Shown here one piece after another: positions 49,101 to 62,394 of a DNA stretch of 64,000 nt. This DNA is from Monarcha castaneiventris obscurior (Eukaryota > Chordata > Aves > Passeriformes > Monarchidae), in the NCBI GenBank assembly GCA_026261815.1, contig JAMPIT010000230.1, positions 124,001-188,000 on the forward strand, read 5' to 3'. The stretch's first letter is position 1. Every line of letters starts with the position of its first letter. The translations under genes and the position numbers were made by a program. The notes below the pieces were generated by a model. It had not been told where the DNA came from, did not search any database, and was given only the letters and a program-made list of their open reading frames with translations.

Positions 49101-49861
49101 TATTCCTGAGGCACATCTGGGAGAACCAGGAATGTGCTGGCCAGGGAATCCTGCCAGGCTGGGCTCCAGCGCTGCAGGAAAGCTTCAAACCCTTTGGATT
49201 TACACAGAAGGTGGTTTGAGGAAGGCACTGTCTGGAGCTGAAGGGAAAGCTGAGCTATAGTGAAGGCACTGCCAGCATTCCAATGCTGGCTCTAATCAGC
49301 TCACTATTTATATCCCCGGGCGATTATTCATGAGGGTGTCACATCAGGAGCTGCATCAGCACACAAAGGGACTGATTGCAGTAGAGGTACCAGGGAAACC
49401 TCACACCAGCAGCACGAGAAAGGAATCCAAAGCAGAGCCCAGCCTCCGAATCTGGCCAGACTTTAGGGAACACGGATTTGCATCCTCAGAAGTGGAGGTA
49501 TTTTAACACAATGAGTGTTTGATTTGAGCACGTGAGACCATGATCCTCCTCGGCTGATGAACACCCCCAAAGCTGTGTCTGTCTGTGGAAGGGCAGTGTT
49601 GTGTGGAGTCTCCAGAGACAATCTGGGAGGCTATGAGTAGACCAGGCCTCCGGAATGGCATGAAAACATGAGGGAAGCATGCAGCTCCTGGCAGTTAATT
49701 AATTAATAAACTAATTGCCAGATTAACTTGGGCACACCACCACGATGATGTGATTAGTTTTCTTCTTATACCATCTCCTGTCTGCCAGTGTTTTAGATAT
49801 CTCTCTTTGGGTTTGGGGTGTATTTTTTTTCTTTTTTGCCATTTACAAGCCAGCTGTGAGC
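43198..49861. other. Non-coding with the 50-bp minisatellite
   Basis: Apart from 46741-47090, unique sequence without recognised genes or elements. Confidence 0.5.
46741..47090. repeat. 50-bp minisatellite, exactly 7 copies
   Basis: Units begin at 46741, 46791, 46841, 46891, 46941, 46991 and 47041 with no length variation. Each starts CTAAATTTCAGTTTACTCAA or a one-base variant. The first 25 bp are well conserved. The second half varies: GATGGGGAGGTGATAGTGT in units 1-2, GCTGGAGAAG in 4-5. Unit 7 has lost the TTTACTC core (TTTAGTC). No long frame crosses it. Confidence 0.96.
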
Positions 49862-50058
49862 ATAGAATCCTGGAATGGTTTGGGATGGAAGAGATTTTAA
49901 AGTTCATCTCATTCCAGCCTTCCATGGGCAGGGACACCTTCCACTATCCCAGGTTGCTCCCAGTCCCATCAAACCTGGCCTTGGACACTTCCAGGGATGG
50001 GGAAACTTGTGCCAGGGCCTCCCCACCCTCACAGGGAAGAATTTCTTCCTAATGCCCA
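49862..50058 (-). mobile_element. CR1 LINE, 3' fragment
   Basis: CATAGAATCCTGGAATGGTT, GGGCAGGGACACCTTCCACT, GGCCTTGGACACTTCCAGGG, then CCACCCTCACAGGGAAGAAT. All CR1 tail blocks are in order, reverse complement. Confidence 0.92.
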
Positions 50059-53000
50059 GTGCTGGATGCAGTAGAGAAGAGGGGACAATCTCCTCCATCA
50101 GCTTGCTGGTCACTCTTCTTTTGCTGCAGCCCAGAGTTCAGTCTGTGAACACATTTCTGAGCCATGTCCATCAACATCCACAGTTCCATTTCTTCATGGC
50201 TGCTTTTAATGCCTTCTGATAAATGCCTTGTGCTTGTGGGGCCATCTGCAAACCCCCACTGCCGTGGTGTGTCCTCCAACAGTGAACTGCCAGCCTGTGA
50301 TACCTCTGGATGTAGATATATCCAAAGCCACACGTCCTGTGACTGTGCAGAACCACTTACTACACGGGTAACTGGAAATTTATGAGGCACCACTAATCAT
50401 ATTTAATTCACACCAATCCCCAGTGAAGCCATTGGAATCACAAGGGGGATGAATCTCGCTCAGACCTAGTCCAGAGAGGGAATGAATTTCAAAAATATAG
50501 CCACTTTTTCATCAAAACCCCTATAAAATCAATCTTCCACTTCAGAATGTAGCCCTAAGGCTCGAAGCTGACTGAAATTACTAAAATACAAAAAGAATCT
50601 TTAATTACATGCTCATTTGAGAGGAGGAATGTAAGACTGCGTCCGTGGATTCATTTTTCAGAGTAATTTAGCAGTTGTCGTGTTGAACATTCTCCTCTGA
50701 TGGTGGACTTGAAAAATACATCCAACATGGGAATTTGCCTTGTGAAGAGACTCCGTTTCAATTATAGCTGTCTGAGTAAAATTGAAATAACGTGTTACTG
50801 TGCTGGATGAAACCAAGGTCTCTCTGGTCCCTTGGGCTGCCTGGGACAGTGACGAGCTTGTGACAGACCTTTCCAGTTGGGGAAAACTGATGGAAGATAC
50901 TGGGCTGTCCCATGGAGAGGGATCTTCATGTCATGAGCCATGTGATGGAGGTGGTCTCAGGTCAGATTTTCAACATTATAGGAAATTTTAAAGCCATGAT
51001 TCCAGCATAAAATGGGATAGGTCTGGTTTGGTTGTCAGCAGAAGGAGTCTTGAAGCCATCAGCCCTGGGATAATTTAATCACGTGGGTGTTTTCTTCCTA
51101 ATCCCTATTTTTTGATTGTTTTATGCCTAGAGCACAGAATGTAAATCCTCCCCCCCAAACCCTCTGGTAGTTTTAAACCATAATATTTAACTCTGCATGT
51201 GCTTTTTAAATTTTGGCGGGCTTCAGTTTTTTGCAGAGGTTGGTTACCTTGGCTGTGTGGGAACGGAGTCCCTGGAATAAGCTCATATTTCAGTGGTTTT
51301 CATGGATTTAAGGGCCGGATGGGATCATTGGCTCACTCACCTTGATCTTTTACACAGCGTGTGGGATGGGATTCACCTCACAGGAATGTAAGGAATGAAG
51401 TCAGAGATAGAATACCTGTGCTAAAATGAGCTGTTTTCCCTCTGCTCCTTTTGCAGTCGATGGAGAAGGATCATTTCTTTCACAGGGTAATTCATTCTCC
51501 CCTGTGACAGATTGGAGTCTAGGACGTGTAAATTACTGGGGCTGTGGCCTTCTCACAGTGAGTTCATTACCCAATCTTTGGCTGAGGCACAGCTCCCTGG
51601 AAAGTCGACAGCTTGGGCCTGAAAGTGTCAAGAAATGGAGAATCCACTTCTTTTTGTGCTGCTGATTTATCACCCTAGTTATCAGGAACTGAACTCCAAA
51701 GGTGTGACTGGTTGGGCTGATATTGGTTATAAGGAAACCTTGTGGAAGGAGCTCAAGGGAAGATGCACAACTCCATCTCCATTCCCTGTTCCTGCCTGCC
51801 TCATATCCCAAAAGACTGAATAAACAGCAAAAATCTCCAGAATTGCTGGGTGATAGCAATGACTGCTGACAGGGAAAGGTTTCTGCAAGGGGCAGAGGGA
51901 GGGAGGAGATGGATGTGGAGGGATGTGATGGATGAAGAGAAAACGAGTGTTGAGGAAAGGTTTGTTCAGAGAAATCAGGCTGTGGTGGGCTGACCTCAGC
52001 TGGACACCAGGTCCCCTCCAAAGCCACTCCATCATTCACCTCCTCAGCTGGACAGGAGAGAGAAAATATAAAGAAAGGCTTTTGGGTCGGTGTAAGGACA
52101 GGGAGAGATCACTCAGCAGTTGCTCTCACGGGCAAAGCAGGCTTGACTTAGGAAAAAAGAATAATTTAATTTATTACCAATAAAATCACAGCAGGATAAT
52201 GAGAAATGAAAAGCAAATCATGAAACACCTTCTCTTCTTCCCGGGATCAACCTCACTCCTGAATTCTCTGGAGCTGGCTGGAATTGCCTCCCTCAGACAT
52301 GGGGGAAACTTTTCACAGAAGCCACCCCTGAAGTCCCCTGTTACCAAAACCTGGCCACCCAAACCCAATACACAGAAACACTCTGGTACTAAAAAAATAA
52401 CCTGATAAAAGTGAATGATGGCTAATTTAAAATCAGTAAAAGCAAGCTTGTTTAATTACAGACCCAATAAATAACCTGAATAATCAATTCTGACGAGATA
52501 AACTGAAAGCCAAACCTATGTTTTGGAGGGATAGTGCTTATCTGCAGCTGGCATTTGGGGATGGCCACGTTCTCCTGAAAACCAGTGGATAATAGGATAC
52601 ATCTGCAGCAGTGTTAAATGGAACAAATAATTCCTGTTCAGAGTAAAACTAACGACAATGATGGGGTGCAGACCAACAAAAAGGTAGAAGGATCTGTACT
52701 TTCACTGGCAGCTTATAAAAAATGCAGTTTTGGTCAGGGCTTGAGACAGACTTGCTGTGAAACTGATGTTCTCTGCCACATTACAGTACCAGTGAAGGTG
52801 TTTTTATGACTTTTTTTGGGCTAGAAAATAATTACATGAACAGGGAAGAGCCATGGAAAAGGTAAGGAATACACTCACATGTCCTGATACACATTAATTC
52901 AGACATCACCTCTAACCCTCTTATTTGACTACACAGTTAAATAGAAATAGAAACCCTAAACTCTGAGTCATGGGCTTTTCTCTCTTGATCAAAAATTCCG

Positions 53001-56000
53001 TGGGATTTGTAACTTGGATGTTGAGTACCTGCAAGAGATGATCTGGTTAGATCCTTTAAGGATTTGTCTGAAATAATCCAAGTAGTTTGTAAAGGATGGT
53101 GTAGTTAAATCCTGGTCCCTCGCCCTAATCACTGGTCCAAAGTGATTTTTGGATATGGAATGAGATCTAATCAGCATTCATGAGGGTCAGTGTGGCCTGC
53201 AGATAAGTCAGGCTGATACCCTTCCCCTGTTCAGCACTGCTGGAGTCACTCCTGACACCCTGAAGATATTCCTGCTCCCCTCACCCCTTCTAGCCCAAGA
53301 GAAGAAAGCAGAAGTGATTGGGAAAAGGGTGACCAAAATGATCAGGGTGTAGAGCACGTGTCTCATGCAGATAAACTGAGGGACACAGCAGCACCCTGGC
53401 CCTGCTCAGCAGGGCAGCTGCCAGCCAGGAAATTCCCAGTTTCTACTGATCCATGGGATTTTCCCACACCCATCTGCACAGCTTTGGACTTTGTCATAGT
53501 GACACACGCTCAGGGAATAAAAAAAAAAAGAAAAGAAGCAAGAGGTTGGGGTTGTATTCCAACTCAGTTGGTGGTTGTGTGGTTATGCTGAGTTACCTGA
53601 GTCATGTCCAGAACCCTGAGAGTGTGGAATGATGAGCTCTGCCCAGGTCGAAGGAACATTTCTCAGGCCTGTGCTTGGCTGGCATGGAGAAGGAATGGAT
53701 TAAATCACTTTTTGAGGTTCCTTCCAGGCTCGTTTGTGTGCTGCTGCATCCTGAGCTCTTGTCTTGGCACTTTTGATTTAGCCTGGGTGTGCAGCAGCGA
53801 TGCTCCCGCTGTCACAGCATGCACTATTGATTTATCACGCTAAAGTGAGTACAACTGAAACATGAAGATTCATTAAGAGAGACCATTTACGCCTCTGGAC
53901 TCGATATGTTTTCAAAATGATGCTCTACAACCTCATTAGTGTCTTGTTCTCATTCATGGATTCACCTGTGGAGTGACAAGAAAAGAAACAAGAGCAGAAA
54001 ATTGATCCCCGGCACTGATGTCTGATTCCTTGGGAATTCAGCATTTGCCTCATCATTCTGGGATGCCAGTTTGACCCAGGTGAATTCAACAAGTGTAGTG
54101 AAGCTCTAAAGTAGAAGTACTGATGGCTCAGACACCGAGGAAAGGGGTTAAACAAGGTACAGGGCTTCTTCAGTCCCTTTCTTAGAAGTGCAGCAGATGT
54201 CTTTGTGTCATTCCTCATATGCTCTGACTCAGATAAGAAAGAACATCCTCTGATTATTTGTAACAGTGTTTTGGTCTCTTATGATCCCTTGAATGACTCC
54301 CCATGAATTTTCCAAAAGGTAGTCACAAAGAGACTTTTTTATTCCTTTTTAAGGAGTGTATTTTCTTCGGGATACATGAGTAATCCTCTCTGATGTTGTC
54401 TGCCTTAGATCTCTTTTAGCACTGAGAACTACAAAAAGGTAAATTAAATGTACCCATTTAGATGCTTCTAATTGGCAGCCAACGTCAATGGCTCCAGTGA
54501 GAAACTTTGGACTGAATTTACCCAAAGGGAATTGCTAAAAGATTTATGGAGAGAAGTGAAATCTTTATTGAGATGCCTCTTTTTACTACTTTTCCTGGAC
54601 AGGGTTTGTATGAAGTTGGCAATTCCCATGCCCACAGCTGAATCTCTCTCTTCCCTGTTTCCTGATCTCCCTGGAATGTGCTCTAGGCACGTTCTCCCCA
54701 CAACTGAGGTTTTAATGGGTTTGGAAAAATGTTCAGATGGGATTAAAGGTGTTGGGAGCACAAAGCATATGGAATTTATGCTCCCATTAGGAGTTGACTC
54801 CCCTGCAGAGCTGGGATGCACAAACTCACTGGATGTGAACAGGAATTCTCATGGGAGGGTTGGTGCAGCAGCAGTGGTGCCAGTGGTGAAGGGAAATTTG
54901 GAAACAGCCAGCATGAGGGTGAGATTCATTTGTAGCTCCAGACACCAACGTCTGACTTGGCCTCCCTTGGGACACCTTAAGCTGTGCTTGGATTAATCCT
55001 GAAAAATGCCAGCTGAGTCACACTCTGGTAATGTCACCCCTCATCTGGCAGGAGGGATTCATCCCGGTGTTGTTTTCAGGGAAGGAGCGAAGGGGAGATG
55101 TGGTTAAACGGTTTGGGAGTGAGGGGTTTCCCTTGGAAGGAGCTGTGGGGTTTTCAGCAGTTTTGGAAGGGGGCAGTGCAGGGCTGTGTCTGCACAGCGA
55201 GGTGCTGGTGTGGAGAACTGGGAGCTGCAGGACAGATCCGGGATAAAATCGATGTGAGAGTTGCAGGATAGATGCAATAATTGCAGGATGTCACCTCGTA
55301 GGGTCCCTGTGGTTTTCCAGGAGCCAGCAGCAAAGGTTTTCCAAAGAACCGGCAGCAGCCCTTCCATCTGTCCTGTCCCCTCCAGATCCAGGGCCAGCTC
55401 TGTCCCTGATGCCTTGGTGGCACTTAGGGACTGCACAGAAGGGTCTGTGTGCACATGCCCAAGGTTTTCAGGAAAAGGCTGAAGATCAGCTCCTGACCTT
55501 TACCCTGAAATGATTTGTGAGGCCTCAACTCCCGAACTTCACCCTGAAGTGATTTATGAGAGCTCAGCTCCTGAACTTCACCCTGGAGTGATTTATGAGA
55601 GCTCATACACTCATTTCCCCCAGCTCTGCTGGGAGGATAATCCCCAGAGGAGGGACAGAGCTGGGACTCTGGTTGGCAACTGCCTGAGCCTGGGGTAGAG
55701 CTTGGCTGAACCGGCAACTCAGCTTTTCCCACCTGCAGGATGGTGCTGATAATCCTCTTATCTGCAAAGAATGTTGCACTCTCCTCCAGAGGAAAGCTCG
55801 AGGTGGGAGTTGCTGGTGCTGATGACCCGGTGAGTGTTTTGCAGACACACATTAATGGCAGTCAGAGATGCTGTTTGAAGTCTGTGCCCGCTGCCCTCTT
55901 GGGAAGAAGGAGGACAAATCACATCGGTGTCATCTTTAGAGAGAAAAGGCTCCAAAAAGAGGTGGAAGGAGGCACTACCCGGAGAAGAAATTCACATTCT

Positions 56001-56527
56001 CAACCAATGGAAAAAGAAAACAATAAACATTTGGAGAAATGTAGATAATACAGCAGCAAACAAAACCGGGACACCCAGCAGGGAGTCACTTGCTTTTTAT
56101 TATCTCCAGAGTTTTCTCATCTGGAATGGGAATTGAACCACCTCCAAAAAAACCCAGGCAACGTAATTGCAGGGACACAACATCAGTGGGCTTTAACAGG
56201 GGAGCTGGTCATGGAAAGGGCTGCCCTGGAAGAGGAAGCACAGGGCTGAGCTGAAGATACTTAGCAGATGGGCAGGATTATTGTAATCCTTATCCAAAGT
56301 AGCAAATATTTCATTTTGCTCTAACCAAACCAGAGGCCCAAGTAGAGTGGCCAGGCTGGAGGTGGAAATGGAAGAGATATTATGTTAATAGAAGAGAGAA
56401 GAGGTAAGAAAAGCCAGAGAACTGCTGGGTTAGAGGTTCTGCATGACAGGAGAGAATTGTTTTTCTATTTGCTATAAAACCTAAATCCCCTGAGGTTCAC
56501 CCTGGTGGATCATTAATCGTCATTCAA
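50059..56527. other. Non-coding; only the 39-bp repeat stands out
   Basis: Unique sequence. Open frames at 51533-52039 (minus) and 54472-54996 (plus) show no domain. A possible very old CR1 tip near 53640-53735 is too weak to call. Confidence 0.5.
55487..55603. repeat. 39-bp tandem repeat, 3 copies
   Basis: Units start at 55487, 55526 and 55565 and read CAGCTCCTGAACTTCACCCT, then GRAGTGATTTATGAGAGCT. A 39-bp period keeps one frame open on each strand: 13-residue repeats TPELHPEVIYESS on plus and SSHKSLQGEVQEL on minus. No gene features (Kozak, splice sites, family match) support coding. Confidence 0.9.
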
Positions 56528-56755
56528 CCATAGGATAGAATCCTACAACGGTTTGGGTTGAAAGGGGTCTATTTCTAACCCCCTGCCATGGCCAGGGACA
56601 CCTTCCACTAGCCCAGGTTGCTCCAAGCCCCATCCAACCTGGCCTTGGGCACTTCCAGGGATCCAGGGGCAGCCACAGCTTCTCTGGGCACCCTGTGCCA
56701 GGGCCTGCCCACCCTCACAGGGAGGAATTCCGTCCCAAAATCCCATCTAACCCTG
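56528..56755 (-). mobile_element. CR1 LINE, 3' fragment
   Basis: GATAGAATCCTACAACGGTTT, GGCCAGGGACACCTTCCACT, CAGCCACAGCTTCTCTGGGC and CCCACCCTCACAGGGAGGAA, all reverse complement. A short deletion removes part of the tail near 56565-56578. Confidence 0.92.
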
Positions 56756-59700
56756 CATCTTTCTTGAGAATGTTATTGGGGTCTTTTAGAATTCAGCTGG
56801 GTTGACTCATAAAATCTAAAGATGATGTGTAGGCTGGTCCTAAAGGGCTGTAAGAAACATCATTCCCATCAAAATGAATCACCTAATGCTGAAAATAATA
56901 ATGTTTAACTTCTGGGATGAGATTCTTGGGTTTTAGGAAGCCAGAGAAGCCCCATATAAATTCTGTGAAACTCTCACAGGATGCTGAGTACATGGAGCAA
57001 GAAGTCTCATGTTTACACTCTGAGTCCTCTCTTTTTAGAGCTGTAGCTTTTTGGCTGGGATGGTCCTTCAAGTTATAAATTTTTTTAACCACTTCAATGT
57101 TCATATTTTCAAATGTAGTGATGTTGGACATGAGCCAATTACATATTTTTTTTACCTAACACTGGTCACAACCCACAGCAGACTTGTAGAAGGCTGGGAT
57201 CAAATTTAAAAGCAGAGGGAATTTTTTATTTGCCTCCTGAAACCACTTGGGTGAAAGAAATCATCTGCTGAGAAGCCAAGGAAGCTCAAAGGGCATTTGG
57301 ACACTGTGGGTGAAGATTTGTCATCTCTCTCCAGCTCACACTGGTAATCTTCATCCAGTAAGCACAACTATGGTTATTAACATGCAAAACACACATGCTC
57401 CTTAATTATGAGAGTGATATTTTTGGATTATCATGCCCAGCTAGGAAAAGTCTGCATTTGCTACAAAGAAATCCGAGGAGGGCATCAGCCCCATGAGGGG
57501 AAAATTGGAACATTGTGAAAGCTTTGCTGCAGTCCAGCTGCTTTTCCCATCCTGTTTTACTTGGTTAAGAAAGTTTGCAATCCCAAAATATACAGGGCAT
57601 GGAGGAATCATGTAAACAGAAATCTGGGCTAGCAGGAAAAACATGGCTTAGTGCTCTGAGGGCAGAAAACCTGGAAAACAGAGCATTGGTTAATGGTTAT
57701 CTTCTGTGAAGAGATGGGGGGTGAGGTTAAGAGGCTGAAGGTTTTATCGTGTTTTTTGATGATGTCTGTGGTGTGAGTTCCAGGTTTTTGGATTGGTCTC
57801 AAGTCTGATACAAATAAATGAGTTTGGAAAGTGAGCTGTGAAATCTCAGCTTATTCAGACTGGCTTCTCTCAGCTGCAAAAGCCTTAACCCGTGTCAGAA
57901 TTCAGCCCATGGAGGAGGTCAAAACACTCTGCTGGTTTTTAGTCCAACCCACCTTCAATTTTCACATTTTCTGTATTTTCTGAGGCTGGCACCAGCTGCT
58001 GGGACAAGCAGAAAACATGGGCAGGTTTGAGTTATTTTTATCCCCACAGCTGCTCAATCAGATTCTCATTTAGCAGCTCAATTCTGTGGATAATCTCAAT
58101 GTAATTAGGAGGTTTAGGTAAAATTCAGAAATGTACTTAAAATTTTGGTTACTATTATTCTGGAATCAGCACTGGGTACAAGCACATAATTATGCTTGGT
58201 GTAGCACAAACTCATTATGGGATATAATTCTGGCCTATGTTGTTTGCAAGACAGCTAAAAATTTTCTTTTTCCACAAACCTGTTTCACAAAGAATATTTT
58301 TTTAAAATATGTCAATTAAAGGACTGAGGATGTTCCTGTCCAGGTCACAATTAAAAAAAATAAAGAGCTTCTATTTTTGGATAGTTTTCTCTTAAAATGT
58401 TTCACTCTTAATTTTGAACATGATGTTGTTAAAACATTATTCTCCATAAAAGCTAAAATAAAAGGGTTAATTAGGATTAATGGTTTTGTTGCCATAAAAT
58501 GATTTTCCCCTTTTTAGTTCATTAAGAAATTAAAGTTTTCAGGGTGACCCAAATAATTTCTTCTTCATATTTCTGGTGGGATTCTTTTGGCACTGCAAAG
58601 AAAACAACATTTATTTATTAAGTTGTGAACAACAGAGATGGAACCAGCAAGGAACCAGACAGGAAAACTCCCAGTAGCTTCAGGGAGAAGACAGAATTCC
58701 ACTGATTTCCAGCCCTGTTTTCCATCCACTTGTCCTCCCTCCTTTAGACCTCTTGCACTCTCTAATAATTAAATCTTGAAAAACAGATATCTTTCAATTA
58801 ATAGAGTTAATTTCTTTATTAGGTTTTTGCCCCCCATCATTATTTATTTGGAACCACACAGTTCTTAGGTGCTGCCCTCAAAGGCTGTTTATGATCTGCC
58901 AACCCACCCTCAGCCAAGGAATATCGAGAAGTTGTTTTTCCCCATACTTCATCTCATTTCTTTCACCTACCAGACATATTTGTGTACTCATTTCCTACTC
59001 TGGTGCTGCTCTGTGCAGAAACCCCCCCAAAAAATTACAAATATGTTAAGTGAGGGGGTAAAACCTATGAGAACATCATTATGGATCAGTCCCCAGCTCG
59101 GTGTCCTGTCCTCAGCATGTCTAAAGCACCTTCCCAGGGACAGATGTAGGAATATGAGAGGTTTCCTTTATAAAATCTCTTAAATTCTCCCAGGATGAGA
59201 CTTGGATGTGAACAGAGGCTTGGAGAACATCCTGAGATGTGTTTGTGTGGTTTCTGGGTTTTCCTTTTCTGAATACCTCCAACTGTTTTTTGAATTTGTG
59301 CAGCCCTTAGCTCCAAGCTGCTTCGAGGAATTCTGCAGTTCCCCATCCCCTTTTCTGCCATCTCCTTGGTTTGTTTTGAGCTGGACACTCCCTAATTTGA
59401 TTTGTTGTGGAGGAATTATGACACAAGAACAGCGTTTGATACCTTTATATCTTCTCAGCCACTGCTCACATCACTCTGCATTCTACAGGTGTCCGTCATC
59501 CCTTCCTTCATCATCCCACTGCCAGGCTGGATTCCAACCTATTTGTTTGCTCCTTATTCCAATGCCATCAGTCCATGATGGATCATCCCTTCAATGATGG
59601 CTCTTGCATGAAGTTTTTACAGAATTATTACAATGTGACCAGAACCACACACAATTTTCAACAAGTGAGGACATGACCCATAGAGACATAAAAATGCCTT

Positions 59701-60340
59701 CCATTTCCCCCTTTATTTCCCTAGAATATCTCAAATTTCATTTGCTTTTTTGACTGATACTTGCTGCTGAACTGACATTTCTTTAGGAGAATTGCTGGCC
59801 CAAGAACTCATTTTTCAATGCTAGCAGCTGTGCCAGATCCTGCCATCGTTCAGCCTCTCTCCAGCTCTCTTGGAGCCCTTTTGTGCACTGGAAGGGGCTC
59901 TCAGGTTTCTTTGGAGCCTTCCCTTCTCCAGGATGAATAAACTTTTATATCCATAGGAGAGCTGGATGCTGCGAATGGATTTGTTTGAATGCGGGTCCCA
60001 GGAGCCCCCAAATTTACATCAGGCGAGGGTGGAAAAAGGCTGCCATGGGTTTTAAAAGGAAAAATCATCATTTAAATGAACAGCAAAATACATAGACCTT
60101 CAGCATAAAAATTATACATCTCACCCACACACCTTAAAAAATACAAAACTAGTATTCAGTAGAGTCAATAAAAGTTAAATTTTCTTATGTGTAATCCACT
60201 GTTGGCTGAAGAACATTAGCAATTCAAATAGATTTGCTCATTAAAATGAAGATATCTTTTGATAAAATACCCTGATTTCCTGGGATTTCAATTCTTGCAC
60301 TGAGAAATGAAAAAAACTAAAGGCAGAATTCAGTGGAAAT
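56756..60340. other. Non-coding, AT-rich
   Basis: Increasingly AT-rich, especially 58080-58620. No gene or mobile element recognised. Confidence 0.5.
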
Positions 60341-60345
60341 CTTTT

Positions 60346-60428
<83 letters not shown>

Positions 60429-60512
60429 CTTTCTTTCTTTCTTTCTTTTTCTTTCTTTCTTTCTTTTCTTTCTTTTCTTTCCTTTCTTTCCTTTCTTTCC
60501 TTTCTTTCTTTC

Positions 60513-60592
<80 letters not shown>

Positions 60593-60593
60593 T

Positions 60594-60645
<52 letters not shown>

Positions 60646-61130
60646 TTCTTTCTTTCTTTCTTTCTTCTCTCTCTCTTTCTCTCTTTCTTTCTCTCTTTCT
60701 TTCTCTCTTTCTTTCTTTCTCTTTCTTCCTTCCTTCCTTCCTTCCTTCCTTCCTTCCTTCCTTCCTTCCTTCCTTCCTTCCTTCCTTCTCTTCTCTCCTC
60801 TTCTCTTCTCTCTTCTCTCCTCTTCTTTCCTTTTCCTTTTCCTTTTCCTTTTCCTTTTCCTTTTCCTTTTCCTTTTCCTTTTCCTTTTCCTTTTCCTTTT
60901 CCTTTTCCTTTCTCTTTTTCTTTTCCTTTTCCTTTCTCTTTTTTCTTTTTCTTTTTCTCCTTTTCCTTTTCCTTTTTCTCCTTTTCCTTTTCCTTTTCCT
61001 TTTCCTTTTCCTTTTCCTTTTCCTTTTCCTTTTCCTTTTCCTTTTCCTTTTCCTTTCCCTTTCCCTTTCCCTTTCCCTTTCCCTTTCCCTTTCCCTTTCC
61101 CTTTCCCTTTCCCTTTCCCTTTTCCTCCCT
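60341..61130. repeat. Uninterrupted 790-bp polypyrimidine microsatellite
   Basis: I see no purine in this stretch. Blocks follow in order: (TTTC)n to about 60725, with some TTTTC and CTCT variants; (TTCC)n at about 60726-60788; mixed CTCTT to about 60828; (TTTTCC)n at about 60829-61056, with a short variant zone; and (TTTCCC)n to about 61120. The long Lys/Glu/Gly or Phe/Leu/Ser frames across it are artefacts. The length in an assembly may be unreliable. Confidence 0.97.
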
Positions 61131-61945
61131 GCTCAGATTTCCATGAGGCACAATCCCACCAGGCACAGCTGTGTGCAGATATTGAGGGTGGTGGCCGAGG
61201 ACTGATGGTTCAGGTTGCCAGAGTTTTTATCAAGTTCCTGGGATGGGTGAGGACTCAGAAGTGTCCCAGTTTCTGGTTAGCTCAGTGATATTTGCAAAAA
61301 CAGCTGCGGAGCAGCAACGCAGAAGGAAGGGTTGGAACAACGAAGCCCATCAGTAAATGCTCAGATTTTAAATCCAGGAGTCGCATGTTTAATCCCAAAT
61401 TCTGGAAAGTCAGTGTTTTTAATTTCATAAACTAAACACATATCTAATTGCAAAACCAAACTGAACACAAAAACTCGTGGCATATGCTGAAAACACAAGC
61501 AATGTGGTTGTTCCATTTCTGCCGACGCAATCAGGGTTGTTTATATCCTTAAATCCCAAAAACCACGGCCCAGCAGTAATCACCAGGCCAAACACGAATC
61601 ATGGGAATGCAGGCAAGGGGCCGGAATGTTGGACACACAGGCTCCTGGGGTGGAAAATCCCAAACCTGAACCAGAACTGGGGCTGCAGCACAAACTGAGC
61701 ACCACACACTGAGCTCCACAGGCCTGCTCAGTGGGAATGTTGTAGGGGGAATTATTTTCCTCCTGTGGAACACTGATTTAATGCTCCACCGAGCTGATGG
61801 TCAGTTAATATCCTTAAATCATCACCGAAGGCTAGGGGGGAATGCTGATTACTTCCAGTCATGGTCTTGCTACTTTTCCTTCCAGGTCCATTTGTTTTTA
61901 TTAAACAGATGGATAATCCCATGATCTGTGGGCTTTAGGGGGTTG
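61131..61945. other. Non-coding, between microsatellite and LTR
   Basis: Unique sequence. Nothing recognised. Confidence 0.5.
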
Positions 61946-61949
61946 CCTA

Positions 61950-62390
61950 TGATGCCTTCTCCAGCCACCTAAAAACAGAGACTAGACAAGAGTAAGGGAA
62001 TAAAGGTTGGTATTTATTTGAAGAGCCTTCAAGGTACACCCTGGGGGAGCCAGAGGCTGCTTCCAAAAAATGAACCCCAAGATGGACCCCAGGTCACGAG
62101 TTCTTCACACTTTTATAGGTTCGGTTCATTTGCATATCATGGTTAATTCTCCAATTAAAGCCCCAGTTCAATGATGGAATTCCCCTCAGCTTGCTCCCCC
62201 CTTTAGAGGCTTTGGGTTACACACTTTGGGCCTAGAAGAGCCTGGCTGTCCTTGAAGGCAAAGCCTGGAGAGGCTTTGTTGTGTCTGCCCAGCACGAGAG
62301 AGCAGAAATTCCAGGCTACAAGGAACTGCAGAGTTACACTCTAAGCAGTGCAGGATTTGAAAAATATAAAAGTTAAAACCTAAGGCATCA
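61950..62390 (-). mobile_element. Solo LTR, family B, copy 1, minus orientation
   Basis: A 441-bp element bounded by 9-bp inverted repeats TGATGCCTT...AAGGCATCA and flanked by the 4-bp duplication CCTA (61946-61949 and 62391-62394). On the minus strand an octamer ATGCAAAT (62135-62128), then a TATA box CCTATAAAAG (62119-62110), then AAATAAATACC near 62012 form a promoter and poly(A) signal in LTR order. A 4-bp duplication suggests a class I (ERV1/gamma-like) element. Open frames within it are chance. Confidence 0.9.
62110..62135 (-). promoter_or_regulatory. Octamer-TATA promoter of LTR family B, copy 1
   Basis: Minus strand: ATGCAAAT (POU/Oct octamer) followed after about 8 bp by CCTATAAAAG. 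The same layout occurs in copy 2 at 63701-63727. Octamer-TATA spacing of this kind is known from immunoglobulin V and histone H2B promoters. Confidence 0.6.
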
Positions 62391-62394
62391 CCTA

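Noticed and set aside
53640..53735. Possible very old CR1 tip on plus
   Set aside because: Only about 25 bases (GGTTCCTTCCAGG and surroundings) resemble CR1.
60307..61205. Three overlapping frames of 278-290 codons, rich in Phe/Leu/Ser or Lys/Glu/Gly
   Set aside because: They are translations of a pure pyrimidine microsatellite; any frame is open there.
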